In this document: positions 42,239 through 55,100 of the stretch, in pieces | Position numbering within the stretch: the first letter of the stretch is position 1 | Layout of the letters: every line of letters starts with the position of its first letter | DNA from: Romanomermis culicivorax | Taxonomy: Eukaryota; Nematoda; Enoplea; Mermithida; Mermithidae | Assembly (NCBI GenBank): GCA_963922205.1 | Contig: CAWUHX010000212.1 | Span: 1-64,000, forward strand | DNA length: 64,000 bases | Reading direction: 5' to 3' | Notes under the pieces: generated by a model | What the model was told of the DNA's origin: nothing | Databases searched by the model: none | Seen by the model: the letters and a program-made list of their open reading frames with translations, nothing else | Program-made: the position numbers and the translations under genes

Positions 42239-42769
42239 ATGCATACAGTATATATTCCCGAAACTGTTGATTACTGGTTCAAGATTTATCAGCAGAGCAT
42301 ACAAGATAGTCAATTTCAATTAGGTGGTGGTGCATTGGAAGGTTTTAGAGCAGCATACCCATTTTATTATAGACACCAGGGAGCTGGATTGGGTAATTTT
42401 TTCAAGAGTTTATGGCGACTAGCTATGCCCTTGTTGAAGTCTGCTGGAAAACACGCACTTGCTGCAGGTTCTAAAATTGCAGGTAATATGGTAGAAGGAC
42501 GTTCTTTTAAAGAAAGTGTTACAGATCATGGGCGAAATGCAGCAAGCAATTTATTACACGAGACAGGTGATCGTATTCAGAAAGGAAAAGGTCTAGGAAA
42601 GCGCAAACATGTAACTTCTACGATACATTTGAAGAGCAATAATGGTCAAATAAAGTTGAATAATGGTCAAATAAAGCAACATAAACATAAGCAGCTAAAA
42701 CAACATTCCTCATTCTTAAAAAAGACTCCACGTAGAATAGTCGGTTTTAAGGATATCTATTCGAAATGA
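42239..42769 (+). CDS. Polinton minor capsid (pVI/penton-associated-like) protein, 176 aa
   Basis: N-terminus MHTVYIPETVDYWF, then a Gly-rich spot (LGGGALEGF), YRHQGAGLGNFFKSLWRLAMPLLKSAGKHALAAGSKIAGNMVEG, then a basic tail with a duplicated NNGQIK unit and a Lys/Arg-rich end. The amphipathic GxGLGxFFxSLxRxxxPLLK segment is characteristic of a virion protein present in nearly all Polintons and is comparable to adenovirus pVI-type membrane-active proteins; that equivalence is inference. It overlaps the major capsid start by 4 bp (ATGA). Frame intact. Confidence 0.65.
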   Translation: MHTVYIPETVDYWFKIYQQSIQDSQFQLGGGALEGFRAAYPFYYRHQGAGLGNFFKSLWRLAMPLLKSAGKHALAAGSKIAGNMVEGRSFKESVTDHGRNAASNLLHETGDRIQKGKGLGKRKHVTSTIHLKSNNGQIKLNNGQIKQHKHKQLKQHSSFLKKTPRRIVGFKDIYSK

Positions 42770-44164
42770 GTAAATTTATTGATGCTGCATCATCTCCTAG
42801 TAGTAAAACGGAATTAGATTTATTTACCGTACCTCCAACTCAAGAAGCTATTCGTAGAAGTTTTTGGTCTGAAATACAACTCCAGAATCCTTGTACTAAT
42901 GAGGGACCGTACGAGTTTGTTGTTTCACCAGATTCATATATGCTAGATTTATCAAAAAATTTTATATATTTTACTATTCGAATTACGAAAGCTAATGGTG
43001 GTGCTTGCGTTTTAACATCGGATGCCAACAATAACCCTACTGGAAATGTTGTAGCATCAATTAATTTGATCGGCAAAACATTTTTTAAACAGATCAAGAT
43101 GTACTTAAATGGAAAATTAATATCTGACAGGTAAGTTTTATAATTAAATGTATGTTCACGTTTTTTTAATTTTAACATTTTAACATTTTAGTGGGGATAG
43201 ATACGCTTACAGATCTTATTTGGAAACGGAATTGAACTATGGTCGTGATGCTAAGTCAACACATGTTGCAGCTGCTGGTTATGCTTTTGAAAATGGCGAT
43301 GTTCTTGATATAAAGAAAAACAAGGGTGCTTTGTAAAGAGTTCAGATGTTCAAAAACAGTGCAGTTGTTGAATTAATGGCTCCTATACATGCCGATCTAT
43401 TTATGCAAGAACGTTTTCTATTGAATCAATGTACTTTGAAAATTGATTTATACAGACATAGAGATGATTTTTGCTTGCAAAAATTTATATCTACTGACAA
43501 CGGAGCTTATAAAATCGAGGTTAAAAGCATGTCTTTATTTATTAAAAAAGTTGAAGTTGCGGATAATATCAATCTAGCTATTGAATCCATGTTACAAAAT
43601 ACAGCTGCAAAATACCCTATTCCTCGATGTCATGTTACAAGTCTATACATAACAACTAGTCATTGCTCAGCCCCTCTGAACTCATTGTTCACAGGTCCTT
43701 TACCTCGTCGTCTCGTTGTGGGGCTCGTTGATGGTTCGGCTGCTAGGGGTGATTATAATCAAAGCCCCTTCAATTTTAAGCATTTCGGATTAAACGAAAT
43801 TAAAATAACAAGTGGTACTACAACATTACCTACAACGCCGTATATGTTAAATTTTAAAGAAAACAAATATTTGCGCACTTTTATACAATTATTTGAGGGT
43901 GTAGGAATTGGTACAGATAACAAGGGTAATGAAATTACTCGAAATTCTTTTACAACGCATAACACAGTTTTTGTTTTTGATTTGACTCCTTGCGGTATGG
44001 ATGGTAATTTTTGGGAACTCGTACGTGAAGGAACCACCAGTTTACAGATGAATTTTGGAGAGGATATACCAGATGGCGGTATTGAAGCACTTATATACAC
44101 AGAATTTGACTCTCTCGTAATGATTGATAAAAATCGTGAAACCTTTACAGATTATAGTATTTAA
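42766..44164 (+). pseudogene. Polinton major capsid protein (double jelly-roll), two exons, one stop codon
   Basis: Exon 1 42766-43130 ends at a GTAAGT donor. A 61-bp intron (43131-43191) ends CATTTTAG. Exon 2 43192-44164 keeps the frame (DSG / DRYAYRSYLETEL...). A TAA at 43334-43336 interrupts exon 2. The same frame resumes MFKNSAVVELMAPIHADLF and runs to 44164, with ELMAPIHADLFMQERFLL matching the inter-barrel region of Polinton capsid proteins. Total about 445 residues, slightly short of typical. Position after the minor capsid protein supports the call. With the stop, only a truncated product is possible. Confidence 0.82.
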
Positions 44165-44257
44165 ATACATTATATATTTATATATCATGTACATTTTCAT
44201 TTTTTTATAATAAAAAACATTTACAGCTCCATTTGTTGCTGGTACTATCCTTTTTCA

Positions 44258-45331
44258 GATTACTCGTTATTTTTGATACTGGCCAGTACATGTTCTCCAT
44301 GAAATGACAATAATTTATGGGCGTCTTTTCATTTTGTCCACTACATATGCTCTTTTTTCTTTGTCCACTACATGTTCTCTTTAGATCGATTTTTGTTTTT
44401 CATACATTACCTTCTTAGGCCTTTTTCTTTTTCTAGGCAGCTTACAGTAGTCAGGGGTCATGGGTTAGATAAGATTATTTTGTAATATAAGCAAACAACA
44501 CATTAGATTTTTGAAAAGTCATTTAGTAGCGTTTTTCTTTTATCAAGCACAGGTGCTTTCTTCACTGCTGTCTAATGTTCTCTTTTTAGATCAATAACAT
44601 TTTTCCTGTAGGTCTTCTCTTTATTTCCACTAGGCATGCTCTTTTTCCTTTGTCCACTACACCATCTCTTTCAGATCTATGTATAATCTTTTCTGCATGT
44701 TCTTTCTCTATGCCCCCTAGGTGTGCTTTTTTCCCTTGTTCACTTTTTCTAAATTGATTTTGGTTTTGTTACCTCACCTTTTTTCCTTTGTACACTATAT
44801 GCACTGTACGTCCACTTTTTCCAGATCCAATTTTGGTGTTTTGTTTACCTTACCTTTCTCACCTTTGTGCACTACGGCACTGTATTTCCAGTTTTTTCCA
44901 GATCAATTTTTTGCCTTACTTTTTGTGTCGTACTTGTATACTGTATGTCCATTTTTGTTCCACATATTTTCATTTTCCATTTTCCGTTCATCATCGATTT
45001 TCCTTTTTCATCTACAGTAACACACCTATTACCCTAATTCCACTATTACCATAATCGAAAATTACCGTAATTTCACTATTACGGTAACTCAAGAACATGC
45101 ATTCTTAACTGTACGACCTATAAATCGACCGTATATGTTTACTGTACGACCTATAAATCGACGAAGAAATTGGCCGTATATGTTTACTGTACGACCTGTA
45201 AATCCGACAAAAGCCAATCGTATATGTTTACTGTACGACCTATAAATCGGCCGAAAGTGACAAATTATAGGTCGTACACAAAAGATAGGGTATCCTTAAG
45301 CGTACGACCTATACAGGCCGGCCTTACTACT
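44258..45331 (-). repeat. right terminal inverted repeat of the Polinton
   Basis: Reverse complement of 34631-35704. Ends GGCCTTACTACT at 45331. Contains the inverted set of ATAGGTCGTACAGTAAACATAT repeats (45110-45290). Confidence 0.9.
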
Positions 45332-45444
45332 GCCCTGCATCACCTGTTGCGACTGCAGCAGCGCCCGTCACAAAAATTCAGGTCTGGACCCATGACTTGG
45401 ATGAGCAACGTCAAGTCTACGGGTTCAGAGGGAAATGCACAATA

Positions 45445-45850
45445 CACTACCAGGCGAAACTAACCGTCCATGCCGGTCGCGTCCAGGACGCGTCCGGAAC
45501 GCGTCCAGAACGCGTCCCGGACGCACCCAGGACGCGAAAAGCACACTATACGGACTATAAAATTGACAGGCCATGTGCTTGTGTCACACAAAGCCAAAGA
45601 ATTTTGCTGAGGCTTCCTTCTTACCTCCCTATAGAAAGCACACATTATTTACCAGATATAAATGAAAGGTCAACTGTTGTCATACTGTAGGTCAAAACAA
45701 AGTGCATATCCACTACACATTATGAAAGAACTATGATTGACAGTTATTGCATGAATGTCAATTACTAAGAAAGATGAAAGTTTTCTTTGTGCTGCCGCAA
45801 AAGACGCGTTCCGGACGCGAACTTTTGAGGGTTAGTTTCGCCTGGTAGTG
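45445..45850. mobile_element. MITE with perfect 21-bp+ TIRs and TA duplication
   Basis: 45443-45465 and 45830-45852 are exact 23-bp inverted repeats (TACACTACCAGGCGAAACTAACC) including flanking TA, so the element proper runs CACTACC...GGTAGTG. Inside, 45470-45540 holds repeated GGACGCGTCC-type words, with another GACGCGTTCCGGACGCG near the right end. No coding capacity. Tc1/mariner-type TA insertion is inferred. Confidence 0.85.
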
Positions 45851-45852
45851 TA

Positions 45853-46171
45853 GCACCTTTTGCGCATCGTCACATAAGACAGTCGAATTCTAAGCAAACA
45901 TGAATGCTCTTTCGTGTCCAAAATTTCCAATTTATTTATTGCATAGAATTTTTGTCACAAACTGTCTAATAAAAGTATAAACAAAAGTGTCAAAACATTT
46001 TTTATGCACAAAGCACAGAATACTCATAAATTCCCAAAATTGATAAAAATGTCGTACGTAAAGAACAATTTGAAAATCATGATATTAGAAATCTCAATGA
46101 TTTTTTTTCAAAACGATATGTAGATGTTACATGACAAAATATAATTGAAAAGTATGGCATCCAAATCAAAA
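45853..46171. other. 3' flank of the host gene
   Basis: AT-rich, about 320 bp following the stop codon of the membrane-protein gene (gene on minus strand). Presumably its 3' UTR; polyadenylation site not assigned. Confidence 0.4.
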
Positions 46172-49100
46172 TTATGCAAATTTATTCAAATTCTGTTGTA
46201 AAGCCGCCCAAACGACTAATCCAGTCCATATCGAAAACAAACTAGCGCCGATCCAATGTCCTCTGGTCCACCATTGCCTGTATGCGACTTGTGAATAAAT
46301 TTGCGCAGCTAATATCCCACAACAAATCTAAAAAATCAGAGTCACTGAATATAGCGGATAAGTTCAGGAGCCAGTGATTTTAAAAATGTTTTCGATCGTA
46401 ACACGAGATAATTTCTGACAGCTTTCAACTGAATATTAAAGAATAAACAGATATTTTGTGAACGACTCTCGCAGTGTTGCGAGTTTTGCCGAAATTGAAA
46501 TACGATCAACTCGTTGCGATTTTTCTTGAAAGCATACAAATCTGTTGTTTTGCCAACACCCTGTTGATAAAACAACAAATTTGAAGAACAAAGTGAAATT
46601 GAGTCAATTCGAGTCAAGCAAATTGAGAGTTAGCACTGGTGACGTGCGACAGGAAATTTTCAATATCCGGTTATACGTGTTTTTTGCACCATAGGATATC
46701 CGGACATTTTTAATGTTGTTTGCAAAGAGGTAAAAAGAAGTTACATATCAAGTAATAATACACTGGGTCAACTACAATACTATACTCATAGGTGGCGCAA
46801 TAGCGTCAATCTATAATATACTTGGCCCCCAAATTTTATGTCTCCGCCTCTAGAGCCAAACGATAAGAGCTAGAACCTTCAGGCTTTTTTCATAATTTCG
46901 GGCATAGGGGCAAACTATGGAGTTCCTTTTGTCATTGCACCTCTATCTGCAAGTGGTGCTCGGTGAGGCTCCAAAAACATGCAAAAATGCACTTTTTAAG
47001 GCCCCCCAAGTTCCCCCATGCCCCGCTATGGGTGTGCCATATCCAACCTCCATACTTCGGCCTAAGCATCTTGGGAGTGCAACAGAGCACCCCATGGGGG
47101 GGGGGGGGTATGGGGGGTATTACCCCCGTCTTAGATTTGAAAATTCATTTACTACCCCCATAAAAACAGCTCACTATACCAAAAAATTTTGGTAGACTTC
47201 ATCCTCTCCCCAGTAGGTTATACTAATTCGAGAAAAATTGCAGAATGTGTGATTCTGAGGAATTACTCACTGCTTCTTTTGACACATTTACTGAGCAAAT
47301 GATAATGGGAAAGTATGCAACTTCTGTGCCATTAGCGATTTTTAGGAAAGGATATCAGCACATTAATATATACTACTTGTAAGAAATCATTATAAATATA
47401 ATTGGGAGATGAAATAATGACTTATGTATATGTGATTAATCAAAAAATCGCCCCTTGGGAAGAAAAACATTATGTTCTTAAAATTCTGCCTCTTCATGCT
47501 CTCCTTTCCTTTTCCCCGCTTTTGCGTTGGGTCTTCTGTGCGCATATGGTTACCCAAGCTGTGGCATACTTTCCTGCTATGAGTTGAGACATGTGAGGTC
47601 TGTTGACGTGGATCAGGAGTGGTACTTGGTTTCAAACTCGTAGTTCATAGTCTAATGGGATTAATAATACTAAAGCCACATTCAGCATCAGGACTTTCAA
47701 TTGGAAGCACTGTTCCAAGCCTAATCAATGATGGGATAAGCACATATTGCTGAAGATGCTGGTTGAAACAATGTTTCGAAACCTATGTTGTGCCCGATTC
47801 TTGAAATGTGCAGGAATCAGTTGGCACGACAGTCTTCAAAGTGTGACTATTCTGTACGTATAATTAGTGCATTAAAGTTGCATGACTGGGAGCTGGAAAA
47901 TGGAGTGGAACTAGTAAATGTTTTTTGAGTGTAAAAAGCATAAAGTAGGGGCATTATTCATTTACTACAACTCCCCCCTCCTTGGCAAAAAGTTGGGAGC
48001 AAAAAAAAAAGGTCACGGCATATTTCAAGTACTACCCTTAAAATTTACGATTTTACCCCTACCTAAATTTTCGACCTTGGGGACCTCTGGAGTGCAATCT
48101 CAAATGCGATTCTTTATTTTTAAAAATATGGCCTCCATTCCATTATATGGTTGTCCGGGAGCCGCAAAATTTGACAATTTTGTTATATAAACTTACGGCT
48201 TCAAAAAAATAATTTTCTGCCGCATTATGCACTACGGTGCCAGAATTTTTTGCAGTTTCAATTGAACGAGTAGCGTTATTGGGATTTTTTGGTTTCAGGG
48301 TTTTCGACCAAAGCGAGTTCAATGGACGCGGTCACTTTACACAAAAAACATCATTGATGTAAATGAGGGTACTCCTGTGAATTTTAGGAGTGAGGTTTTT
48401 GACCATTGGGAATTGGATGGACGCAGTCACTTTACACGAAAAATTATTCCAGGTGTAAACGAGCGTATTTTCGCGATTTTTTCTGGAGAAGGTTTTCGAC
48501 TGTGGTGAATTCAATTGATGCGTCAGTTACAAAAAAATTATTTCGGGTGTAAACAAGCGTATTTTCGTGATTTTTTTTGTGGGAGGGTTTTTCGACGACA
48601 GGGAATTTAATAAATACGATCATACACACAAAATTATATTGAGTGTATACAAATGTATTTCTGCGACTTTTTGGGGGAAGAGGTTTCTGACCATGGGGAA
48701 TTCAATGGACACAGTCACTTCACACAAAAAAATTGTTCTGTGTGTAAACAAAGGTATTTTTGGGGTTTTTTGGTTGACGGCTTCTTGATCACGGGAAATT
48801 CAATGAATGGAAATGGTCACTTTACACTATGTTTACAACGTGTTTTTAGTTCTATGCAGTTTACACATCTTTTACTTTTACCGAAAGTGAGAATTCGTAG
48901 CTTTAAGATTGTTTTTTATTGTTTCTTTGATGTGAAGATGACCAAATTTATAACTTCAATGTGCTTCTACGAAGGTTTTCTTGCATGGCTGAGGCCCACT
49001 AAAAAGAGGTGGACTAAGTTATTAGAAAATGCCCCGATGGGGCAGAAAAAAGAAAAAAATACTTGCCAAGCTAGAAAAAGAAGTGGACTAGATTTTTGAG

Positions 49101-52100
49101 GGCTTGGGTTAAAGTTGGAAAAAATTCACTTTCGTTTTATTGGATTTTCATTCTTTTAAAAAAAATTGTACATGTCTGTGAAAAAGTTTATTCTGCAGCT
49201 GAGTGCATCAACATACTTTCCAACTAAATATGTGCATCTCTGAAATTTTGACGAGGGAACAGGGGTTGACTTTGGTTTTTTGAGACAAAAAATTCATGAA
49301 AAATTGACCAAAAATTTTTTCTTCATAACAAATTTTCCAGTTTCCAAACCATTGGGGTAGTCTTTACCCCCCCATGTCCTATGTCACACATGTGTGCTTC
49401 TAACTGCGTTGAACTTATTTTCTAAATTTAGTGTCAATTAAACAGGAATCAACTCTGCGAAAGTGACCCATGAAATCCCACTCAGTTTTTTCTAGAAAAG
49501 GCTACAGCAAAAAGTCTTCTTAGAACTAAATCGATTGTGCAAGCTATGTTTAATTCACTTGATTTATATAACGTTTCGTATAGAATTCACTCCGTAAGTT
49601 CTACTGATTACAAGCTATAAACAAATTTATTCTCTTTTATTTAACTTTTCAACAAGATAGCATCATTCAAAGTTTTTGGATTTGAACTGAAATTTGCAGA
49701 AAGAGCGCTTTTTGCGGGATTGCAGACGGGAAGCAATTTAACCATCCCTGTCGCTCCCGTCCTGCTTCCAAAAAAGTGGTCCTCTTGCCGTGGGAGTGCG
49801 AGCTTAGTAGGGAAGAACTGGGTAAGGGATTTGGCAAACATCCCTAATATAGGCATGGCTGAATAAGGAGCATTTTTGTATGCTTTACCCTGTTCATTTG
49901 CAGATCGATGCCCAATGACTGTAGCCAAAACCCAGTTGCTCTGGAGGGGTCTGAGCTCCAGCTCAAGATAATCTCGAACAAAAAGGCGAGTCGGTTGTTT
50001 GATCTCAAGTTCGGTATGATTTGAAAGCCATCAGGACTATAACGACCTCAATGACGAGATTATCCCCAACTCGAGCTCTCGGCATACATGCAACGGGGCC
50101 AAGAGGTCTGGGAGGGGGATCGAGCGACTTTTTTTGGGCCAGGGGTCAGTAATTCCCAAAATTTTGGGGAGAGGGGTCTCTCAAGGGAAAAAAATCGATT
50201 TTTTATGAAAAAAGTCCGAAAAATAGTTCAAAAAAGAGTATTTTTTCCCAAAAAATACCGAAAAAATGTATTCAAGGCGCGAAGGGCCAAGAAAATTCAC
50301 ATTTTTTACCATTTTTTCCAAAAATTGATATTTTTCAGTATTATTCCGACCAAAAGTATGGGGGTTCCTGTGGCTACCATATGGCAAGCCGTTGGATTGG
50401 AAAATCCTGGGGGGGGGGGAGCGGTCGCCCAATGGCTAGCCATATCGTCGACGATTTCTTGGGGGGTGGGGGGTTTCCCATAGCACTTCCCCCCAAGTAC
50501 ATGTGTGGCTGTCGGGTTGCACTAACACTTTCGCATAATTTTCTCATCCCTAAAGCAAATAAATATAAAAATTTGTGAAATTCCCAAACTCGAATTTAAA
50601 CTGCAGTATTAGTTAATCCTGAAGTGAGTATTGTTTGTGCACTGGAAGAAAATAATTTGGACACAGCATTTAATCCCGATGTTGAGATTATCCTCATGTT
50701 GGGTTAGTGCAACCAACCAGGAATGTATTTGAAGGGTGGAAGAGGGAAAATTGCCTCCTAAATTTTTCTGCATTTAAAATTTTCAGCAGTATCATTCTGC
50801 TTATACATCACAATTCTTGCGTTATAAAGCGGAAAATAGTGAAAATTTTCCGGCGCTTGGCGCCGGATATTAATTAAATAATTTTTCTATTCCAGCGCGC
50901 GGTTAGAAAATGTCATTCTAGCTAATACTTATAGCTTTTAATTATCAACATGTTCTGGATAAAGGTATGATCCTGCGTCGTTTTTTGGCGAATTTAGCAA
51001 AAAAAGATTTTTCTGGGTTATTTTCCCAAATTTATTTTTGCGATCTTCACAAAAATTTTGACACTTGTGTGATTGAAACATTTTTAATTCAAGTCGAAAT
51101 TCTTGGTGGATGAAAAATTAAAATTCTTGGTTGCTTTCCTAGTTTTTAGAATGAAGTTTGCCCGACTGATAATAAATCGAACTTTACTGAAAAATTCAAA
51201 AACGAGAAAAAAATACTGAAAAAAAGAAAAAAAATCTCTTGTCAAGGAAATAAAAAGTGAAAGGATTCCTTTTCCTGTGTTTCAGAATATCCAAACCCAA
51301 AATTCATATCAGACCTTTTTTATTTTCTTTTTCAGAAAATTGGATTTTGAAAGTTGACAACCGGCGTGAATCGAATGAAATACAAGAGAGCTAGCTTCTG
51401 ATATTTTTTCGGATAAAAATAAGCCAATTTATTGATTTTAGAGCGAGCAACCAAAAATCTATCTGTGCGACTAAAATTTTTCCCCAAGTTGCACATTGCA
51501 ACCTGGCCCGTGCAAAAAAAACCTGAATCCAAGCACACATAAACTAACTGAAAATATGTCGTCTTTACTGAAAAAATGATGTTCTTTTTATTCAGTAAAT
51601 TTTTAGGAAATCCCCCTTTTTTGAAAATCCTGAATACGGGTATGTAACCAACCTCAGGGTTCTTTATAGTTCTGAAAATGACTATAATATGCCTTCCTCA
51701 CCATTTTTCAGCTAGTGTGAAAGGCAGAAGTTTTGAATCGGTCCGGAGTTAGAATGCAATTGATTTACCACTTATCTCCATTTGAAGTCATGTGCATATA
51801 ATTTTCATATAGAAGAATGTTACCGTAGTTGATGTGAGGGGAAGGGCAAAATACACGATGCTGCAGAATATACTTTTTCACAAACATGAAAATTTTTTTA
51901 GAAAGAATGAAAATCCAATATAACGAAAGTGAATTTTTTCCAATTTTAACCCAAGTCCTCAAAAATCTAGTCCACTTCTTTTTCTAGCTTGGTAACTATC
52001 CAAGCAAGTATATTCTTCTTTTTCCTGCCCCATCGGGGCATTTTCTAATTACCTAGTTCGGATATATCCGGACATATTTAATGTTGTTTGCAAAGAGGTA

Positions 52101-55100
52101 AAAATAAGTCGCATAGCAATAATACACTAGGTCAACTACAATACTATACATTACAATATTCAGTAGGTGCAATAACTTTTCGTTTTATACGAGTATTTAC
52201 GTTAACCGTGATTGTTATAAAAATATATTACTTTTTTAAACTGCTATATCTCAGGAAGTACTGTAGGAAGAGTAGTGTTGAGACATATTATTGAACGCTC
52301 ATTATGAAACTCATATTTGAACTGAATAGCAGATTTTTTTTGCACGGTGCTAATTAAACCACAACCGTGCTAATGGAAATTTTTGGACGTTAGCACGCGT
52401 GCTAATGACTGAAAGGGAGAAATTTTTGTAAAAAGTTCGAGAATAAAGTTAAGAATATCACAGAGTTGTGGTGAAAAATCAAAAATGACCGTTTTCACAA
52501 ATAACAACTTCGTCAATATCGTCATTCTCTTCATCACTATTGCATAGTGAATGATTTTGGCACGAATCTGAATTCGCTTCTGCTCTAACCTTTTGGACAC
52601 TACTTGGGTAATTTGAAAACAGTTTGACATAAATCAATAATAGTGAGTAGAAAATATAATTTTACGTTTTATGAAAAAATCAAACGAGAACCAGTATTGA
52701 AGTTGAAGTGCATTTTCAAATAGAGTGAAAAGATGTAAACGTTCATCGAAACAGAACTGCCAAACTAACTACTGAATATTTACTTGTCGGTCAACTAATC
52801 AAGTGCGTAACGCAAGAATGAACTGATTTAATCAGAATCAGATGAAAGTATTATTCCTTTCAAAAGTATCAATATCAAGCATGATTTCATGAGTTAAAAC
52901 AATAAAAGCATGTTATCAGAACTGACAAACTCTCACATTATTTTGACACCAACAAAGTAACATTTGTCAACAGTGCTAGCTAAGTGTGCTAATGAAATAT
53001 TTTTTCATTAGCACGAATGCTAATGGGACTCCTGCTGCAAAATACCCTGCGGAATAGTATATTGCACTTATATAATTTGAGCCTTTTATTGTTTTGTTGT
53101 TGAAACTTTGTGTAATAATGTAGCACCTAACTTCTCGGTAATTTTTACTTCTTTTTTGAACAGTGAAAATATCCGGATATATCCAGATATTTTTTCACAT
53201 CCGGATATCCGTTTTTCAAAATATCCGTCCGGATACCCGACGCACATCACTAGTTAGCACATTAATTTCGACACGAAAATTTTGATACGCTAGTAGAAAG
53301 GAGGTTTAGTAAAATTGACACCCATAGAAACCGGGACTAAACTAAAATTGAATCTGCGTAAACCTCAAAAAAGCTTAAGTAAAATGCCTTTCAGATATTT
53401 TTTGAAGAAACTTACGATGGCTCTTCCGAGACCCCAATATTTCCTATCTTCGGAAGATTTAAAATAAACGGCGTGCGTGGAAAAGAAGTGCGTTGAAAAA
53501 AGTAGAACGCCGAAACATCTAGATACGAGGAAATGTGTCGGATCTAATGTGAATTTAACCTTAAATCAAAAGAAAATGAAAATAAGTGATCGTCAATATG
53601 TAAAATCACAGCTTACAAAGAACAAAATGGAAAATTCTATCCTTAGACACTACAAACCTGTTTCTGTAATATCAAATTCGGAAAAGCGATCCATGTGCAT
53701 CCGATTAAAGTAGAAGCTAAAGCGTCGCCTTGAATGAGCCAATTAAAAAATGTTTGCTTCTTTGGATGATAAATCGTTTCTCCCAAGTAAAATCCTGTCT
53801 TAGCCAAGTAAACTGCATGCAAGACAAGCCATGCGATGCAAAATGGCAGCACGATCTTGAAGTTCTGTAAAAAATTGTTGAATGAACGACGAAAAAATCG
53901 CCACGAAAATAAGGAGGAAACGTTTTTCGGTGAAAATTCTGAAATCAGTCATGTTATAGTTCACTCGATATGCCCAAAGCGAGGCTGAGTCATGTTAAAC
54001 TAGTCATTGATATCTATGGGTGCTTCAAATTTAAACAAAACTTGCAAAAATCTAGAGATGACGTGTAGATTTAGCCGAGCTGAAGTCTATGTTTTTTTGG
54101 CTGTCTAGATGTAAACCGGTCAAACACAAAGAAAAAGTTCAATTCACTTTGAAATACTAGATGCAGGGACAAACGAAAAACAGGCTTCAATTTGACACAA
54201 AATTTTCACCAGGGTTCATACAGATGCTCTAAAACCAAATCTTTTGACTTTCTAGGGTTCTAACGTGGAATTCCCAGGTTTTTCGTGTGAAATCATGGAA
54301 TAATGCATGCATTTTTGTCTTGAAAAAGTCGATCCACGACCCAAAAAGTTCATTTTAAACCATTGCCAGGAGTGGCAATCACAGTACTGATAACATTTTA
54401 GCTTACCCAGTCCGTAATAAATCTTCACGGAAAATTTAAATTCTTTAAGCTTACGCTTCCCACTTCAGATGTTAAGCGCCTATATTTGAACATCATGGAA
54501 ACTCATTATGCTACAATCCAATGTGCCCTGGGAAGAAAGAAGGTGCTCGGGCAAATAAACAAACTGCGTACGTGACCGTCCTTTTTCATAAATTGACTGT
54601 GCAGCTGTAGCACTTAGGACTACAACTTTAAAAAAGAAAATGCTGGCTATGTGATGCCTGGTCATCAGCGTCCTACTGAATTTATTGCGTTTTCGCTCAT
54701 TTGAACATGATTACATTTTCCGACTATTACGACCTCTATTGTGAGAGAATCAAAACTTGATACATTTTAAAAATGAGACATCGTTCCTAGCGCACCAAGC
54801 TACACCAAATACGTGATTTTCGGGTGGGGTCAATTTTTTACTTAGCTTACCACAACTCAGTTCTAGTCAATCCTCTCAGAAATTGCGTCTTAAAATTTGA
54901 TGTAAATGCAATTTAATTTGGTAGAGCGAAAAATGGAAGCAGAGAAGAAAGAGTGCGGATTAAGAGCATAGTTGGTCGGCCGAGCTTTGGCCACTTCGTC
55001 CATGGTTTTTGGTTTAAAAAAATTGAAAAATCTTCAGGTACACTGGAAAACATTAGGCGTCACGAACAAAATTTATTTGATACAGTAATAACAATGAACA

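Larger units (their letters stand above)
34631..45331 (+). mobile_element. Polinton/Maverick element lacking DNA polymerase B
   Basis: 10,701 bp bounded by ~1.07-kb terminal inverted repeats starting AGTAGTAAGGCC. It is flanked by GCCCCG (34625-34630) and GCCCTG (45332-45337), a 6-bp target duplication with one mismatch, the size typical for Polintons. All genes are on the + strand: ATPase, small membrane protein, HMG-box-like protein, pX-like protein, conserved Polinton protein, integrase, protease, small TM protein, penton-like protein, minor capsid protein, major capsid protein. The interior is fully accounted for and no B-family DNA polymerase is present, although most Polintons (15-20 kb) encode one. 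Stop codons or frameshifts hit the protease, TM protein, penton-like and major capsid genes. Confidence 0.92.

Noticed and set aside
36204-44164. possible hidden DNA polymerase B in the Polinton
   Set aside because: All gaps between the assigned genes are short and AT-rich; no polymerase-like motif such as YGDTDS was seen in any frame.
48567-49099. 148-codon + strand frame
   Set aside because: Follows the 97-bp minisatellite period and then transposon TIR sequence; no coding signature.
54480-54665. 61-codon minus frame as an extra exon of the host gene
   Set aside because: No good splice sites at its edges, and exons A and B already join in phase 0 without it.
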